From contig JALHQO010000001.1 in NCBI GenBank assembly GCA_022841905.1, forward strand, positions 415,568-479,567: a stretch of DNA of 64,000 nucleotides, written 5' to 3'. The stretch comes from Hyphomonadaceae bacterium. Its GTDB lineage: Bacteria > Pseudomonadota > Alphaproteobacteria > Caulobacterales > Aquidulcibacteraceae. Below, piece after piece: positions 9,184 to 19,821 of this stretch. The first letter of the stretch is position 1, and every line of letters begins with the position of its first letter. A program made the translations under genes and the position numbers. The notes beneath the pieces were generated by a model, which was not told where the DNA came from, ran no database searches, and worked only from the letters and a program-made list of their open reading frames with translations.

Positions 9184-9219
9184 AACGCCCCGGCCTCACG
9201 CCGGGGCGTTTTGCTTTTT
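9184..9219 (+). terminator. Rho-independent terminator after BI-1 gene
   Basis: An 11-bp perfect stem (AACGCCCCGGC at 9184-9194 with GCCGGGGCGTT at 9200-9210) has a 5-base loop and a T-rich tail TTGCTTTTT. The DUF2794 gene ends on the opposite strand at 9218, so the tail lies at the convergent junction and may serve both genes. Confidence 0.9.
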
Positions 9220-9529
9220 AGTCGCCGATGACCTGCATGCGCTTGGGCTCAAGCACGGCGACGACGCGATCCAACTCGGCGCCGCGACGCAGAATGCGGC
9301 CGTCAACCGCGCGGACGGAGAAGGCGCCTTGGCGGCGCGCGTCCTCGGGGCGCTTCTCGATCTGGAAGAGCGGCGCTTCACTGGTGCGGCGGTAGACGCT
9401 GAAGATGGCGCGGTCCGGCAGAGCGTCGAGCGCGTAGTCGCGCCACTCGCCGGCGGCGACCATGCGGCCGTAGAAGCGCATCAAGAAATCGAACTCAGGA
9501 CGGGAGAAGAAAACCTTCTGTCCGCTCAT
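9218..9529 (-). CDS. DUF2794-family protein
   Basis: 103 residues from the ATG at 9529; the frame is open to 9655, but family similarity begins at MSGQKVFFSRPEFD. The body (FYGRMVAAGEWRDYA, then VYRRTSEAPLFQIEKRP) is the DUF2794 signature, a small soluble family essentially confined to Alphaproteobacteria and of unknown function. GAAGG lies about 11 bases before the chosen start. It is convergent with the BI-1 gene. Nothing in the sequence suggests a catalytic site. Confidence 0.82.
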   Translation of the reverse strand: MSGQKVFFSRPEFDFLMRFYGRMVAAGEWRDYALDALPDRAIFSVYRRTSEAPLFQIEKRPEDARRQGAFSVRAVDGRILRRGAELDRVVAVLEPKRMQVIGD

Positions 9530-10030
9530 GCCGAACAACCCTTCATGTGAGCATCCTGTGTACAACTTCGCTGCGAGATCAATGGGTTTATTAATTCTTA
9601 GACTAAGTCCCGTTTTAGCCTTGCTTACGCCCCGTTCGAGCGCGAGCTTACTCATGTGGCCGGCCGGAGAAAGGCTCGTGCTGGGTATCCATCAGCCCCC
9701 CCAGCCCCCCCAGTACGCGCTTCGGTCGGTCACACATTATCTTCCAAAAGCCCGCGCCAAACGCGGGCTTTTGTGCGTTTAAGGCCCCTTATTTTCCGCG
9801 TGTAGTCGCGCTTTTCGCGTGTCGAACGGACACACATTCCAGCACGCCTTTGCCGTTCGCGTCACGCCAGTGTGCGACCGGCGGCGTCCGTCGGAATCGT
9901 CTTAACCGGTCGGCAACGGCTTCGAATCGCGTGCGTGTGATTCGCCGTCGCGGGCGCGCTTCTGTGGATAAAGAGCGGTGGTGTTTTCGCGCGAAGGGCC
10001 GTAAGAGCGGCGCTCGTTTTTCTGACGGGG
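9530..10030. other. 500-base non-coding gap with orphan terminator and G-tract
   Basis: This is the only gap above 300 bases. It contains, left to right: an A+T-rich dip at about 9582-9612, which may hold the promoter of the DUF2794 gene; two runs of seven C separated by AG at 9696-9711; a strong terminator hairpin at 9746-9772; and GC-rich sequence leading to the ABC operon, including one perfect 9-base DnaA-box word at 9963-9971. Open frames across 9789-10115 and 9850-10761 look like shadows. I see no tRNA. Confidence 0.6.
9746..9775 (+). terminator. Orphan rho-independent terminator
   Basis: An 11-bp perfect stem (AAAAGCCCGCG at 9746-9756 with CGCGGGCTTTT at 9762-9772) has a CCAAA loop. 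The A/T ends make it usable in both directions. No gene ends here on either strand: the left neighbour starts at 9529 and points away, and the right neighbour starts at 10031. A short untranslated transcript ending here is possible. Confidence 0.75.
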
Positions 10031-10765
10031 ATGGGCATCCGCATGCTGCTGCAGGTCGATGGCTTGCGCAAAAGATTCGGCCGTCGCCAGGCCGTCGACG
10101 GCATCGGGTTCTCACTCGATGTCGGCGAGATCGTGGGCTTCTTGGGCCCCAACGGTGCTGGCAAGACGACGACGATGCGCATGATCGCGGGCTATCTCGA
10201 GCCCGACGAAGGAACCGCCAAGATTTTCAACATCGATGTCGCCCAGGAGCGCCGCCGCGCGCAGGAGCGCGTGGGCTATCTGCCCGAAGGCGCGCCGCTC
10301 TACGGCGAAATGACACCGTGGACATTCCTGCGCTTCGTCGCCGAAACGCGCGGCATGAGCCGCGAGGCCGCGCGCCATGCTGTCCGCCGGGCCGCGCAGG
10401 ACGCCCGTCTGGGCGAAACCATCGATCAGCCGATCGAGACGCTCTCCAAAGGCTACCGCCGCCGTGTCGGCCTCGCCGCAGCACTCCTGCACGATCCGAT
10501 GCTGCTGATCCTGGACGAGCCGACGGACGGCCTCGATCCGAACCAGCGCCACGCCGTGCGCGATCTCATCCGCAAGCTCGGCGAAGAGCGCGGGCTCATT
10601 ATCTCGACGCACTCGCTGGAAGAAGTCGAAGCGGTGTGCACGCGCGCTATCGTGATCGATCAGGGCCGCATCGTCGCCGACAAGACGCCGGCGGCATTGA
10701 TCGACGAACACGGCAGCCTCGAACGCGCGTTCCAGACGCTGACGCGTGGGGAGGAACGGGTTTGA
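10031..10765 (+). CDS. ABC transporter ATP-binding protein, GldA/ABC-2 type
   Basis: 244 residues. Walker A GPNGAGKTT (39-47), signature LSKGYRRRV (138-146) and Walker B LLILDEPTDGLD (158-169), with the switch His in STHSLEEVE. The SKGYRRRVGLA signature and the gene neighbours place it with the GldA group, the ATPase of the GldA-GldF-GldG complex known from gliding Bacteroidetes and widespread as an uncharacterised exporter in other bacteria. ATGs at 10031 and 10043 are both possible. It overlaps the permease gene by 4 bases, so the products are probably made together. Confidence 0.9.
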   Translation: MGIRMLLQVDGLRKRFGRRQAVDGIGFSLDVGEIVGFLGPNGAGKTTTMRMIAGYLEPDEGTAKIFNIDVAQERRRAQERVGYLPEGAPLYGEMTPWTFLRFVAETRGMSREAARHAVRRAAQDARLGETIDQPIETLSKGYRRRVGLAAALLHDPMLLILDEPTDGLDPNQRHAVRDLIRKLGEERGLIISTHSLEEVEAVCTRAIVIDQGRIVADKTPAALIDEHGSLERAFQTLTRGEERV

Positions 10766-11514
10766 AAAAACGTCCCGGTCTCGCCAGCATGACGGCGGTC
10801 TATCGCCGCGAACTGCTCTCCTACGTCACCACGCCCACCGCTTACGTGTTCATCGCGGTGTTTCTGTTCGCGATTGGGTTGTTCACGTTCCAAGTTGGCG
10901 GATTCTTCGAAGCGCGGCGGGCTGATCTCACCTCGTTCTTCAGCTTCCATCCGTGGATATTCATGGTGTTCCTGCCGGCGGTGGCGATGCGCCTCTGGGC
11001 CGAAGAGACCCGCTCCGGCGCAATCGAGCTGCTGATGACGTTGCCGGCGCCGACTTGGTCGCTGGTGCTGGGCAAGTATCTCGCCGCTTGGACGATCGCG
11101 GCGGTGGCGCTGGTGTTGACCTTCCCGCTCTGGATCACGGTGAATTTTCTGGGCTCGCCCGATAACGCCGCGATCTTCACGGCTTATCTGTCGAGCTTGC
11201 TGATGGCGGGGGCCTACATTGCGATTGGCACAGTTATGTCGGCGCTGACGGCGGCGCAGGTGATTGCGTTTGTGCTCTCGGTGCTGGTGTCGTTTCTGCT
11301 GACCGCGCTCGGCTTGCCGCTGGTGTTGGATTTCTTTTCCGGGTTCATCGGCGGCGCTGGCGCGGAAGCGGTGGCGCGGTTTTCGATCCTGCACCATTTC
11401 GATGCGGCGCAACGCGGTGTCGTGGAGTTTCGCTCGATCTTCTACTTCGCGTCGCTGATTGCGCTCTGCCTCGGCTTCACGGCGCTCGCGGTCGATGCAC
11501 GGCGGGGGGGCTAA
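10762..11514 (+). CDS. ABC-2 type permease, GldF-like
   Basis: 250 residues from a TTG start overlapping the ATPase stop, with a strong GGAGG seven bases upstream; an ATG at 10789 is the alternative. Six hydrophobic segments are visible, with the family phrase YVTTPTAYVFIAVF near the start and FFSFHPWIFMVFLPA in the first third. The upstream open frame from 9850 encodes a basic, low-complexity sequence and is rejected. It would form the membrane channel driven by the preceding ATPase. The substrate is unknown. Confidence 0.88.
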   Translation: MKKRPGLASMTAVYRRELLSYVTTPTAYVFIAVFLFAIGLFTFQVGGFFEARRADLTSFFSFHPWIFMVFLPAVAMRLWAEETRSGAIELLMTLPAPTWSLVLGKYLAAWTIAAVALVLTFPLWITVNFLGSPDNAAIFTAYLSSLLMAGAYIAIGTVMSALTAAQVIAFVLSVLVSFLLTALGLPLVLDFFSGFIGGAGAEAVARFSILHHFDAAQRGVVEFRSIFYFASLIALCLGFTALAVDARRGG

Positions 11515-11517
11515 GTC

Positions 11518-13464
11518 ATGAGCGCACGCCGTTACGCCCTTCTGGCCGCTCTCGCGATTTTCATCGCGTTCGTCGCCGCCAACGTGACTTCGAGTTCGTG
11601 GTTCCGCTCCTGGCGCTTGGACCTCACCGAGAACCAGCTCTACTCGCTCTCGCGCGGCACACAGCAGACGCTGGATGAACTGAGCGAGCCGGTTGAGCTG
11701 ACGCTCTATTATTCGCGTGATGCCGCGGCGCCCTTGCCGCAACTGACAGCCTACGGCGCGCGCGTGCGTGAAATGCTGCAGACGTTCGCAGCTCGTAGTC
11801 ATGGCCGCGTGCGGTTCGTTGAGATCGACGTCGAGGCGTTCTCAGAGGAAGAGGATGCGGCAGTGGAGGCCGGCATCGAGCCAGTGCGTCCGTTCGAGGG
11901 CGCCGACCCGATCTATTTCGGCCTCACCGGCGCCAACGCCATCGACGATCAGCGCGTCATCCCGCTGTTCGACCCGCAGCGCGAAGCGTTTCTTGAGTAC
12001 GAGATCACCCGGCTCATCTTCGAACTTGAGCATCCCGATCGCACCAATGTCGCGTTGATCACGTCGATGCCGATCGATCCGGCCGCCGCCGCCGATCCAC
12101 AAACTGCGCTCGGCCAATCGCTCTTCGCCATGGAAATGGGCCGCTTGCTCGACGTCACCAAACTCGATGCAAGCTTTACCGAAATCCCCGCCGACACTGA
12201 CGTGCTCGCCATCATCCATCCGGGCGCGCTGAACGAGCGCCAGCTTTATGCGATCGATCAGTTCGTACTGCGCCGTGGGCGCGCGTTCATCGCGCTTGAT
12301 CCAGCTGCGATGCGCGGCGCGCAAACCAGCTTCGATCCATTCAACCCTGTCGCGCCGATCCCGACTGCATCGACACTCGAGCCGCTGATGGCGCGGTGGG
12401 GCGTGGCGATGACGCCGAGCGTTGTGCTCGACGCCGAGAATGCGCTGCCTGTGCAGGTACAGGACCCGACGACCGGCGGCGTAGGCCAAGCGCCGCAACC
12501 GCTCTTCTTTACGGTGCCGGCTGAGGCGCTGGACCGCGAAGACCTGATGACGGCGTGGCTGCGCCGCGGCATCAACTTTGGCCTGGCGGGTGGCTTGAGC
12601 TGGAGCGAGCGCGAGGGCGTGCAGGTTCTGCCGCTGGCGCGCACCAGCGGCGAGACGATGCGTCTGCCCGCCGCGCAAGCTTTGGCGCGGCCGTCGCCCT
12701 ACGACATCGCCGCGATTTGGCCGCCCGCGGGCGGCCGCATCGAAACGATTGCGCTGCGTCTCACGGGCGATCTCGAAACCGCGTTTCCCGATGGCGCACC
12801 TGCCGCGCCGCCTCCTTCGCCCGTGGAGGGCGTTGAAGCGCCGACGGCGGCGCCGGCGCCCGCTTCGGAAGAAGCCGAGCCCGTCGAACATCTCGCGCGC
12901 TCGGCGACGCCGGCGCAGATCGTGGTCGTGGCTGATGTCGATTTCCTTGAGGACGATTTCTACGTCGATCCGCAAAGCGGCGGCGCAGCTGCTGACAATG
13001 CCTCGTTTGCGCTCAATGCGATCGACGTGTTGGGCGGTTCGGATGCGCTGGTGTCGCTGCGTTCGCGCGCACCGTCACTGCGTCGCATGGAATTGGTCGA
13101 CGATATGGAGGCTGACGCCGAGCGGCGCATCCGTACGCGCCAGGAAGAATTGCAGCTGGAATTGCGCGAGACCGAAGCGCGGCTGGCCGAGTTGCAAGAG
13201 CGCGGGCGCGGCTCGGGCTTTTTCTCCGGCAATCTCGGCGCGGAAATGACGCCGGAAGAGAATGCGGAGATCGAGAGCTTCCGCGAGCGTGTCGTTGCGG
13301 TGCGCGGGGAGTTGCGTCGCGCCGAGCGCGATTTGCGCGGCGACATCGATCGGCTGCAAACGCTGATTGTGTTCATCAACATCTGGCTCGCGCCGCTGCT
13401 GATCGCGGCCGTCGGCATCTTCCTGTTTTGGCGCAGGCAACGGCGCGGGAGGGCGCGGTCATGA
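11518..13464 (+). CDS. GldG-like ABC auxiliary protein
   Basis: 648 residues. It has an N-terminal membrane segment (about 8-25), then a large extracytoplasmic region opening with RLDLTENQLYSLSRGT, the hallmark of GldG/ABC_transp_aux proteins. A Pro/Ala/Glu-rich stretch lies near 425-460, a predicted coiled coil (repeated Glu/Arg/Leu) at about 545-605, and a second membrane segment at the C-terminus (IVFINIWLAPLLIAAVGIF) followed by RRQRRGR. The start lies three bases after the permease stop and the end overlaps the next gene by ATGA, so all four genes appear co-translated. Confidence 0.87.
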   Translation: MSARRYALLAALAIFIAFVAANVTSSSWFRSWRLDLTENQLYSLSRGTQQTLDELSEPVELTLYYSRDAAAPLPQLTAYGARVREMLQTFAARSHGRVRFVEIDVEAFSEEEDAAVEAGIEPVRPFEGADPIYFGLTGANAIDDQRVIPLFDPQREAFLEYEITRLIFELEHPDRTNVALITSMPIDPAAAADPQTALGQSLFAMEMGRLLDVTKLDASFTEIPADTDVLAIIHPGALNERQLYAIDQFVLRRGRAFIALDPAAMRGAQTSFDPFNPVAPIPTASTLEPLMARWGVAMTPSVVLDAENALPVQVQDPTTGGVGQAPQPLFFTVPAEALDREDLMTAWLRRGINFGLAGGLSWSEREGVQVLPLARTSGETMRLPAAQALARPSPYDIAAIWPPAGGRIETIALRLTGDLETAFPDGAPAAPPPSPVEGVEAPTAAPAPASEEAEPVEHLARSATPAQIVVVADVDFLEDDFYVDPQSGGAAADNASFALNAIDVLGGSDALVSLRSRAPSLRRMELVDDMEADAERRIRTRQEELQLELRETEARLAELQERGRGSGFFSGNLGAEMTPEENAEIESFRERVVAVRGELRRAERDLRGDIDRLQTLIVFINIWLAPLLIAAVGIFLFWRRQRRGRARS

Positions 13465-14480
13465 CCCAGCTCGCTGAGCGCCGCAAAGCGCGCATCCTCA
13501 CGCTGTTTCTGATTGCCGGCGCATTGGTGGTCATCGCGGCGGTGACGACGGCGATCAACATGCGCTCGTCGCGGCCCGATCTCGCGTCAGGCTTGGTTGT
13601 GCCGGCCCTGAGCGAGACGATCGGCGGCGGCACGCGCATCACGATCCAAAGCGCTGACGGCTCATATCGCATCGAACGCGCGCAACGCGGCGAGCAATCG
13701 GTGTGGGTGATGCGCGATCGCGGCGACTATCCGGTGACGCCGGCGCGCCTGGCGCAGCTCACAGAAGGCTTGCAGCAATTGCGCTTTACGCGCCGGATGA
13801 CCAGCGATGCGTCCAAGCACGCGCGGCTCGGCGTTGACGATCCGCGCGAGGGCGGACGCGGCATTCTGGTTCAGATCGAGGATGGGCGCGGTGCGCTGCT
13901 GGTGAACCTTATTCTGGGCGTCGAGCCGAGCGGGCTTTATGTGCGTCGGCCGGACGGCGATCAGACCTGGGCGGCGCAAGGCGAACTGCCGCCGCTCCGC
14001 GACATGGCCTCCTGGCTCGAGCTGCGGCCGATTGATTTGCCGGCTGAGCGCTTGGCGCGTGTCGAAATCTCACCAGCGATCGGGCGCGCCTACATTTTGG
14101 CGCGCGACGCCGCCGATCAGCCTTGGCGCATCGCCACGCCCGCGCTTGCGTCACTGGCGCAATCGAGCGTGACGGCGGCCGCCGAACAGATCACCGCGCT
14201 GACGCCCGTGGACGTGCAGCCGGCCCCCGCAATCCAAGGCGCGGTGCGGGCGCGCGTGCAAGCGATCACCTTCGATGGCGTCGCCATCGACGCTGAAGTG
14301 ATCGAGAGCGAAGGGCGTCCGTGGCTGAAGCTGGTGGCGCGCGCGCAAGCGCCCGAGCAGGAAGACGCCGCACTTGCGATCAACAACCGGGTCGCCGCTT
14401 GGGCTTATGGGCTGAGCGACCTGGATGCGGCCAATTTGGCGCCGCCTCTGGGCGACCTCATCCCGAGCGTGCCGGAATAA
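13461..14480 (+). CDS. DUF4340-domain membrane-anchored protein
   Basis: 339 residues. The ATG overlaps the gldG-like stop and is preceded by GGGAGGG. One membrane segment (about 14-34) is followed by a periplasmic region with repeated beta-rich DUF4340 units: VWVMRDRGDYPVTPARLAQL, the KHARLGVDDPREGG turn, and later repeats. DUF4340 proteins accompany GldG-type transport operons. It ends one base before the convergent DUF1223 gene. Function is unknown beyond belonging to this complex. Confidence 0.85.
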   Translation: MTQLAERRKARILTLFLIAGALVVIAAVTTAINMRSSRPDLASGLVVPALSETIGGGTRITIQSADGSYRIERAQRGEQSVWVMRDRGDYPVTPARLAQLTEGLQQLRFTRRMTSDASKHARLGVDDPREGGRGILVQIEDGRGALLVNLILGVEPSGLYVRRPDGDQTWAAQGELPPLRDMASWLELRPIDLPAERLARVEISPAIGRAYILARDAADQPWRIATPALASLAQSSVTAAAEQITALTPVDVQPAPAIQGAVRARVQAITFDGVAIDAEVIESEGRPWLKLVARAQAPEQEDAALAINNRVAAWAYGLSDLDAANLAPPLGDLIPSVPE

Positions 14481-15206
14481 TCATCGCGGGGTGGTGAAGG
14501 CGGCGGCCAGGATTGGGCCGCCATAGGGTTCCTGCACGATGACGGCGCATTGTGGGGCGCAGCGCGCGGCCTCGTAGTAGACCGCGCTGCCGTTCCAGCT
14601 GCCGATGCGATCGACCGATGTGACGAGATTGTAGTGCAGGATGCGCCGCTGCCTGTTCACGCCGCGCGTGACGACTACGTCGATCGGCCCGGTGTCATAC
14701 GGGATCAGCCAGATGTCTGCGCCAGGATGCGCTGCGCCGCTGCCAAGCGCTACGCGCACGCGGTTCGAGCGCAGCCGCGTGATGGAAATGTTGACGCGCC
14801 GGAGTGGGCGGGCCTGCGCTTGATCGAACGCGGCGCGCGCCTCGTCCCAATAGGACGCGCTGATCTGGTTCGAGCCATTGATAATGAGCTGCGGCGTGAA
14901 GCGGCCGCGCACGTTCAAGGCGCGTGAGTAGGCGCGCTGGCGCTCCGTGAATTCCGGCTGAGCGAAGGTGTCGCGCCAGCCGAGATAATCCCAGATGCCG
15001 ACCGGGAAGGTGAGCGCCAGCGTGCGCTCTTCGCGCAGTAGCATGCCGACTAAGCGGTTGCCGCGCGGGCACTGGGCGCAGCCTTGGCTGGTATAGAGTT
15101 CCACCACGACGTCGGCCTGCTGCGACTGGGCGTTCGCCGCGGGGGCGAAAAGCGTCAGCGCGAGCACGGCGACTGCGATGATGCGGCCGATCATGCGGCC
15201 GACCAT
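14481..15206 (-). CDS. DUF1223 secreted thioredoxin-fold protein
   Basis: 241 residues with a cleavable signal peptide ending ANAQ (about residue 27). The motif ELYTSQGCAQCPRGNRLV carries a CxxC in the thioredoxin position (Cys42, Cys45), the defining element of DUF1223, and GRFTPQLIING supplies the cis-Pro-like strand. Two C-terminal cysteines (RCAPQC) may form a structural disulfide. The pairing with acnA immediately upstream on the same strand recurs in many alphaproteobacteria. Whether it is an oxidoreductase is not shown. ATG at 15206 or 15194 could be used. Confidence 0.85.
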   Translation of the reverse strand: MVGRMIGRIIAVAVLALTLFAPAANAQSQQADVVVELYTSQGCAQCPRGNRLVGMLLREERTLALTFPVGIWDYLGWRDTFAQPEFTERQRAYSRALNVRGRFTPQLIINGSNQISASYWDEARAAFDQAQARPLRRVNISITRLRSNRVRVALGSGAAHPGADIWLIPYDTGPIDVVVTRGVNRQRRILHYNLVTSVDRIGSWNGSAVYYEAARCAPQCAVIVQEPYGGPILAAAFTTPR

Positions 15207-15212
15207 GACCGG

Positions 15213-15249
15213 CCCGTCACGCCGGTTCGAATCAAACCAGCGTGACGGG
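15213..15249 (-). promoter_or_regulatory. Strong hairpin between acnA and the DUF1223 gene
   Basis: A 10-bp perfect outer stem (CCCGTCACGC at 15213-15222 with GCGTGACGGG at 15240-15249) encloses a further GGTT/AACC pairing. There is no T-run. It lies 11 bases after the acnA stop and ends 7 bases before the DUF1223 start codon, so it may attenuate read-through or mask the ribosome-binding site. Confidence 0.5.
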
Positions 15250-15260
15250 ACGGTGAAACC

Positions 15261-17957
<2,697 letters not shown>

Positions 17958-18095
17958 GGGTCTGCATCCGGCTGGAGAGCTTCAGAGATGCAAGCGCGTT
18001 GGGGAGCGCCCCAAGCCCGGAATCAGACCGAGCGCGCGCGGCAAGGCTTATGTAACGCCGTTTCTCGCAGGTGCAATTGAGCCGGCGAAGAAGTT

Positions 18096-18125
18096 GTTGC
18101 GAGCGGCTCGCAAACCGCTCGCAAC
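18096..18125 (-). terminator. Hairpin after the DUF4349 gene, probable terminator
   Basis: An 11-bp perfect stem (GTTGCGAGCGG with CCGCTCGCAAC) has an 8-base loop. It starts 3 bases beyond the DUF4349 stop on the minus strand. The tail (AACTTCTT) is only weakly T-rich. Confidence 0.55.
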
Positions 18126-18128
18126 AGG

Positions 18129-19127
18129 TCAGGTTGCCGCCGGCGGAGGCGGCGGTGAGCGGTTGAAGAACCGTCCGCCCCGGCGTTTGCGCCAGCGTAG
18201 GGCGAGCCAGACGATCGGCACGACCACGATCGCGACCGGGATCAGGCCCGCGATAATGGTGATGATCGCTGCGAAACCGGCGACGATGATGCCGAGGAAA
18301 CTGGCCAGCGCGCGCCGCAATGGCTCGAACGTGTCGCTGCCGACGGAGCGGGGGGCTGAGCGGTACTGCAGAGACAGTTCCGACATCGCCACGCGCGTGC
18401 GCATGACAGCCAGCGTCGATTGCACGGAATCGATCTCTGACTGCACCCGCGCCAGTTCGCGCTCGACTTCTAACAGATCCGCCAAACGGCCAGGGCGTTC
18501 GCGCAGCAATTGCTGCAAGCGATCGCGCAGGGCGGTTTGCGCGCGCAAGCGGGCTTCGGTGTCAACCATTTGGCGCGTCAGGTCTTCGGCATTGGTGCTT
18601 TGCGAAATGACGCGGCCGCCAGCGGCGTCGATTTCAGCGCTCATGCCGCCCATGAAGGTGCGCAGCCATTGCGGCTCGCCGCGCAGCTGGACGTAGCCCT
18701 CCATGTAGCTCTCGGGATCGCCGCTGCGATTGGAGCCGATGAGTTGGCAGAGACGCGGGCCGGCGGTCTGGCAGGCCTGGACGTGGCGATCCATGACGCC
18801 AGCTAGGCGCTCGCTCGGAACTTCGAGGCCCATGGCGTAGGCGTAAGCGAGATAAAGGACCGGGGCGGGCGCGGACGGGCTGGAGCCTGGCGTTCCTGGA
18901 CCCTGTTGGCGCTCCTCGGTATCGACATCGACGCCGCGACCTGGCTCGGCGGGCGCCGGCTGCGCCATGGGCGGAGGTGGTGCGGGCGCCGCTTCGCCTG
19001 CGGCCATATCCGCCATGCCGCCATAGGCGGCGCTTTCCTCGGTGGCGGGCGCTTGGGTGGCCATGTCGGCCTGTCCGCACCCGATCAGCAGACCAGCTAA
19101 AGCCAGTCCGGCCACAAAACGACGCAT
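18129..19127 (-). CDS. DUF4349-domain lipoprotein
   Basis: 332 residues from the ATG at 19127, chosen because GGGAGGATCATCC sits directly before it and the protein then begins with a lipoprotein signal (AGLLIGCGQ, lipid Cys17). A Pro/Ala/Gly-rich linker (about 20-80) leads to the DUF4349 domain with a long coiled coil near 180-240 (repeated Glu/Arg/Leu, including LLEVERELARVQSEID). A C-terminal membrane segment (about 272-308) is followed by WLALRWRKRRGGRFF. The double anchoring suggests an envelope protein. No enzyme motif is visible. Confidence 0.8.
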   Translation of the reverse strand: MRRFVAGLALAGLLIGCGQADMATQAPATEESAAYGGMADMAAGEAAPAPPPPMAQPAPAEPGRGVDVDTEERQQGPGTPGSSPSAPAPVLYLAYAYAMGLEVPSERLAGVMDRHVQACQTAGPRLCQLIGSNRSGDPESYMEGYVQLRGEPQWLRTFMGGMSAEIDAAGGRVISQSTNAEDLTRQMVDTEARLRAQTALRDRLQQLLRERPGRLADLLEVERELARVQSEIDSVQSTLAVMRTRVAMSELSLQYRSAPRSVGSDTFEPLRRALASFLGIIVAGFAAIITIIAGLIPVAIVVVPIVWLALRWRKRRGGRFFNRSPPPPPAAT

Positions 19128-19203
19128 GGATGATCCTCCCTCGCCGCGCACCCAAGGCCCGCTTGGCGTATTGCGCAACCCTTTCTAGAACCGGGGCCGC
19201 ATT

Positions 19204-19821
19204 ATGAGCGCCGCCAGACCTTTCCAAGACAAGCCGGCTTTACGGGTCGATGGGCTCTCCATCGCGCGGGGCGGACGCGTTCTGTTCGAGAACATGAGCT
19301 TTGCCGCGTCGGCAGGAGAGTTCGTCGAACTGCGCGGCGCCAATGGGGCGGGCAAGACAAGCTTGCTGCGTGCGCTGGCGGGATTTCTGAAACCCCGCGC
19401 AGGACGCATCGAATTCGACGGCGAAGACGAGCCGGCGTTGGCGCTCCACTTCATCGGCCACACCAATGGGCTGAAGCCCAATGTGAGCGCGCGTGCGCAC
19501 ATCACGTATTGGGCTGGCTTGTTCGGCGCCCCGCCCGGATGGGACATCCCACTGCAAAGCGTTGGGCTCGCTGGAATGAGTGAGCGGCTCACGCGCACGC
19601 TGAGCCAGGGCCAAGCGCGGCGCTTAGCGTTGACGCGTTTGCTCGTCGCGCCGCGAAAGATTTGGCTGCTCGATGAACCCGCCGCGGCTTTGGACGATGC
19701 TGGGCGCGCGATGGTTGGCGATTTGATCGCGGCGCATTGCAAGCAAGGCGGCGTTGTCGTCGCTGCGGTGCATGAGCCGCTCGGGCCTGCGCCTTCACAA
19801 ACGCTGACGGTCGGCTCGTGA
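19204..19821 (+). CDS. ccmA: Haem exporter ATP-binding protein CcmA
   Basis: 205 residues. Walker A GANGAGKTS (45-53), the short signature LSQGQARRLAL (133-143) and Walker B WLLDEPAAALD identify a compact ABC ATPase of the CcmA type. With CcmB, C and D it releases haem-loaded CcmE in system I cytochrome c maturation at the inner membrane. It begins an operon ccmA-B-C-D-G in which most junctions overlap by four bases. ccmE, ccmF and ccmH are not in the window. Confidence 0.93.
   Translation: MSAARPFQDKPALRVDGLSIARGGRVLFENMSFAASAGEFVELRGANGAGKTSLLRALAGFLKPRAGRIEFDGEDEPALALHFIGHTNGLKPNVSARAHITYWAGLFGAPPGWDIPLQSVGLAGMSERLTRTLSQGQARRLALTRLLVAPRKIWLLDEPAAALDDAGRAMVGDLIAAHCKQGGVVVAAVHEPLGPAPSQTLTVGS

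Noticed and set aside
9963-9971. Perfect DnaA-box word TGTGGATAA upstream of the ABC operon
   Set aside because: A single 9-base match is expected by chance about once in a window this size, and no cluster, AT-rich unwinding element or dnaA/gidA neighbourhood is present.
9850-10761. Long 5' extension of the GldF-like permease frame
   Set aside because: The extension overlaps the ATPase gene in another frame and is Arg/Ala low complexity; the TTG at 10762 has a strong Shine-Dalgarno and the correct family start.
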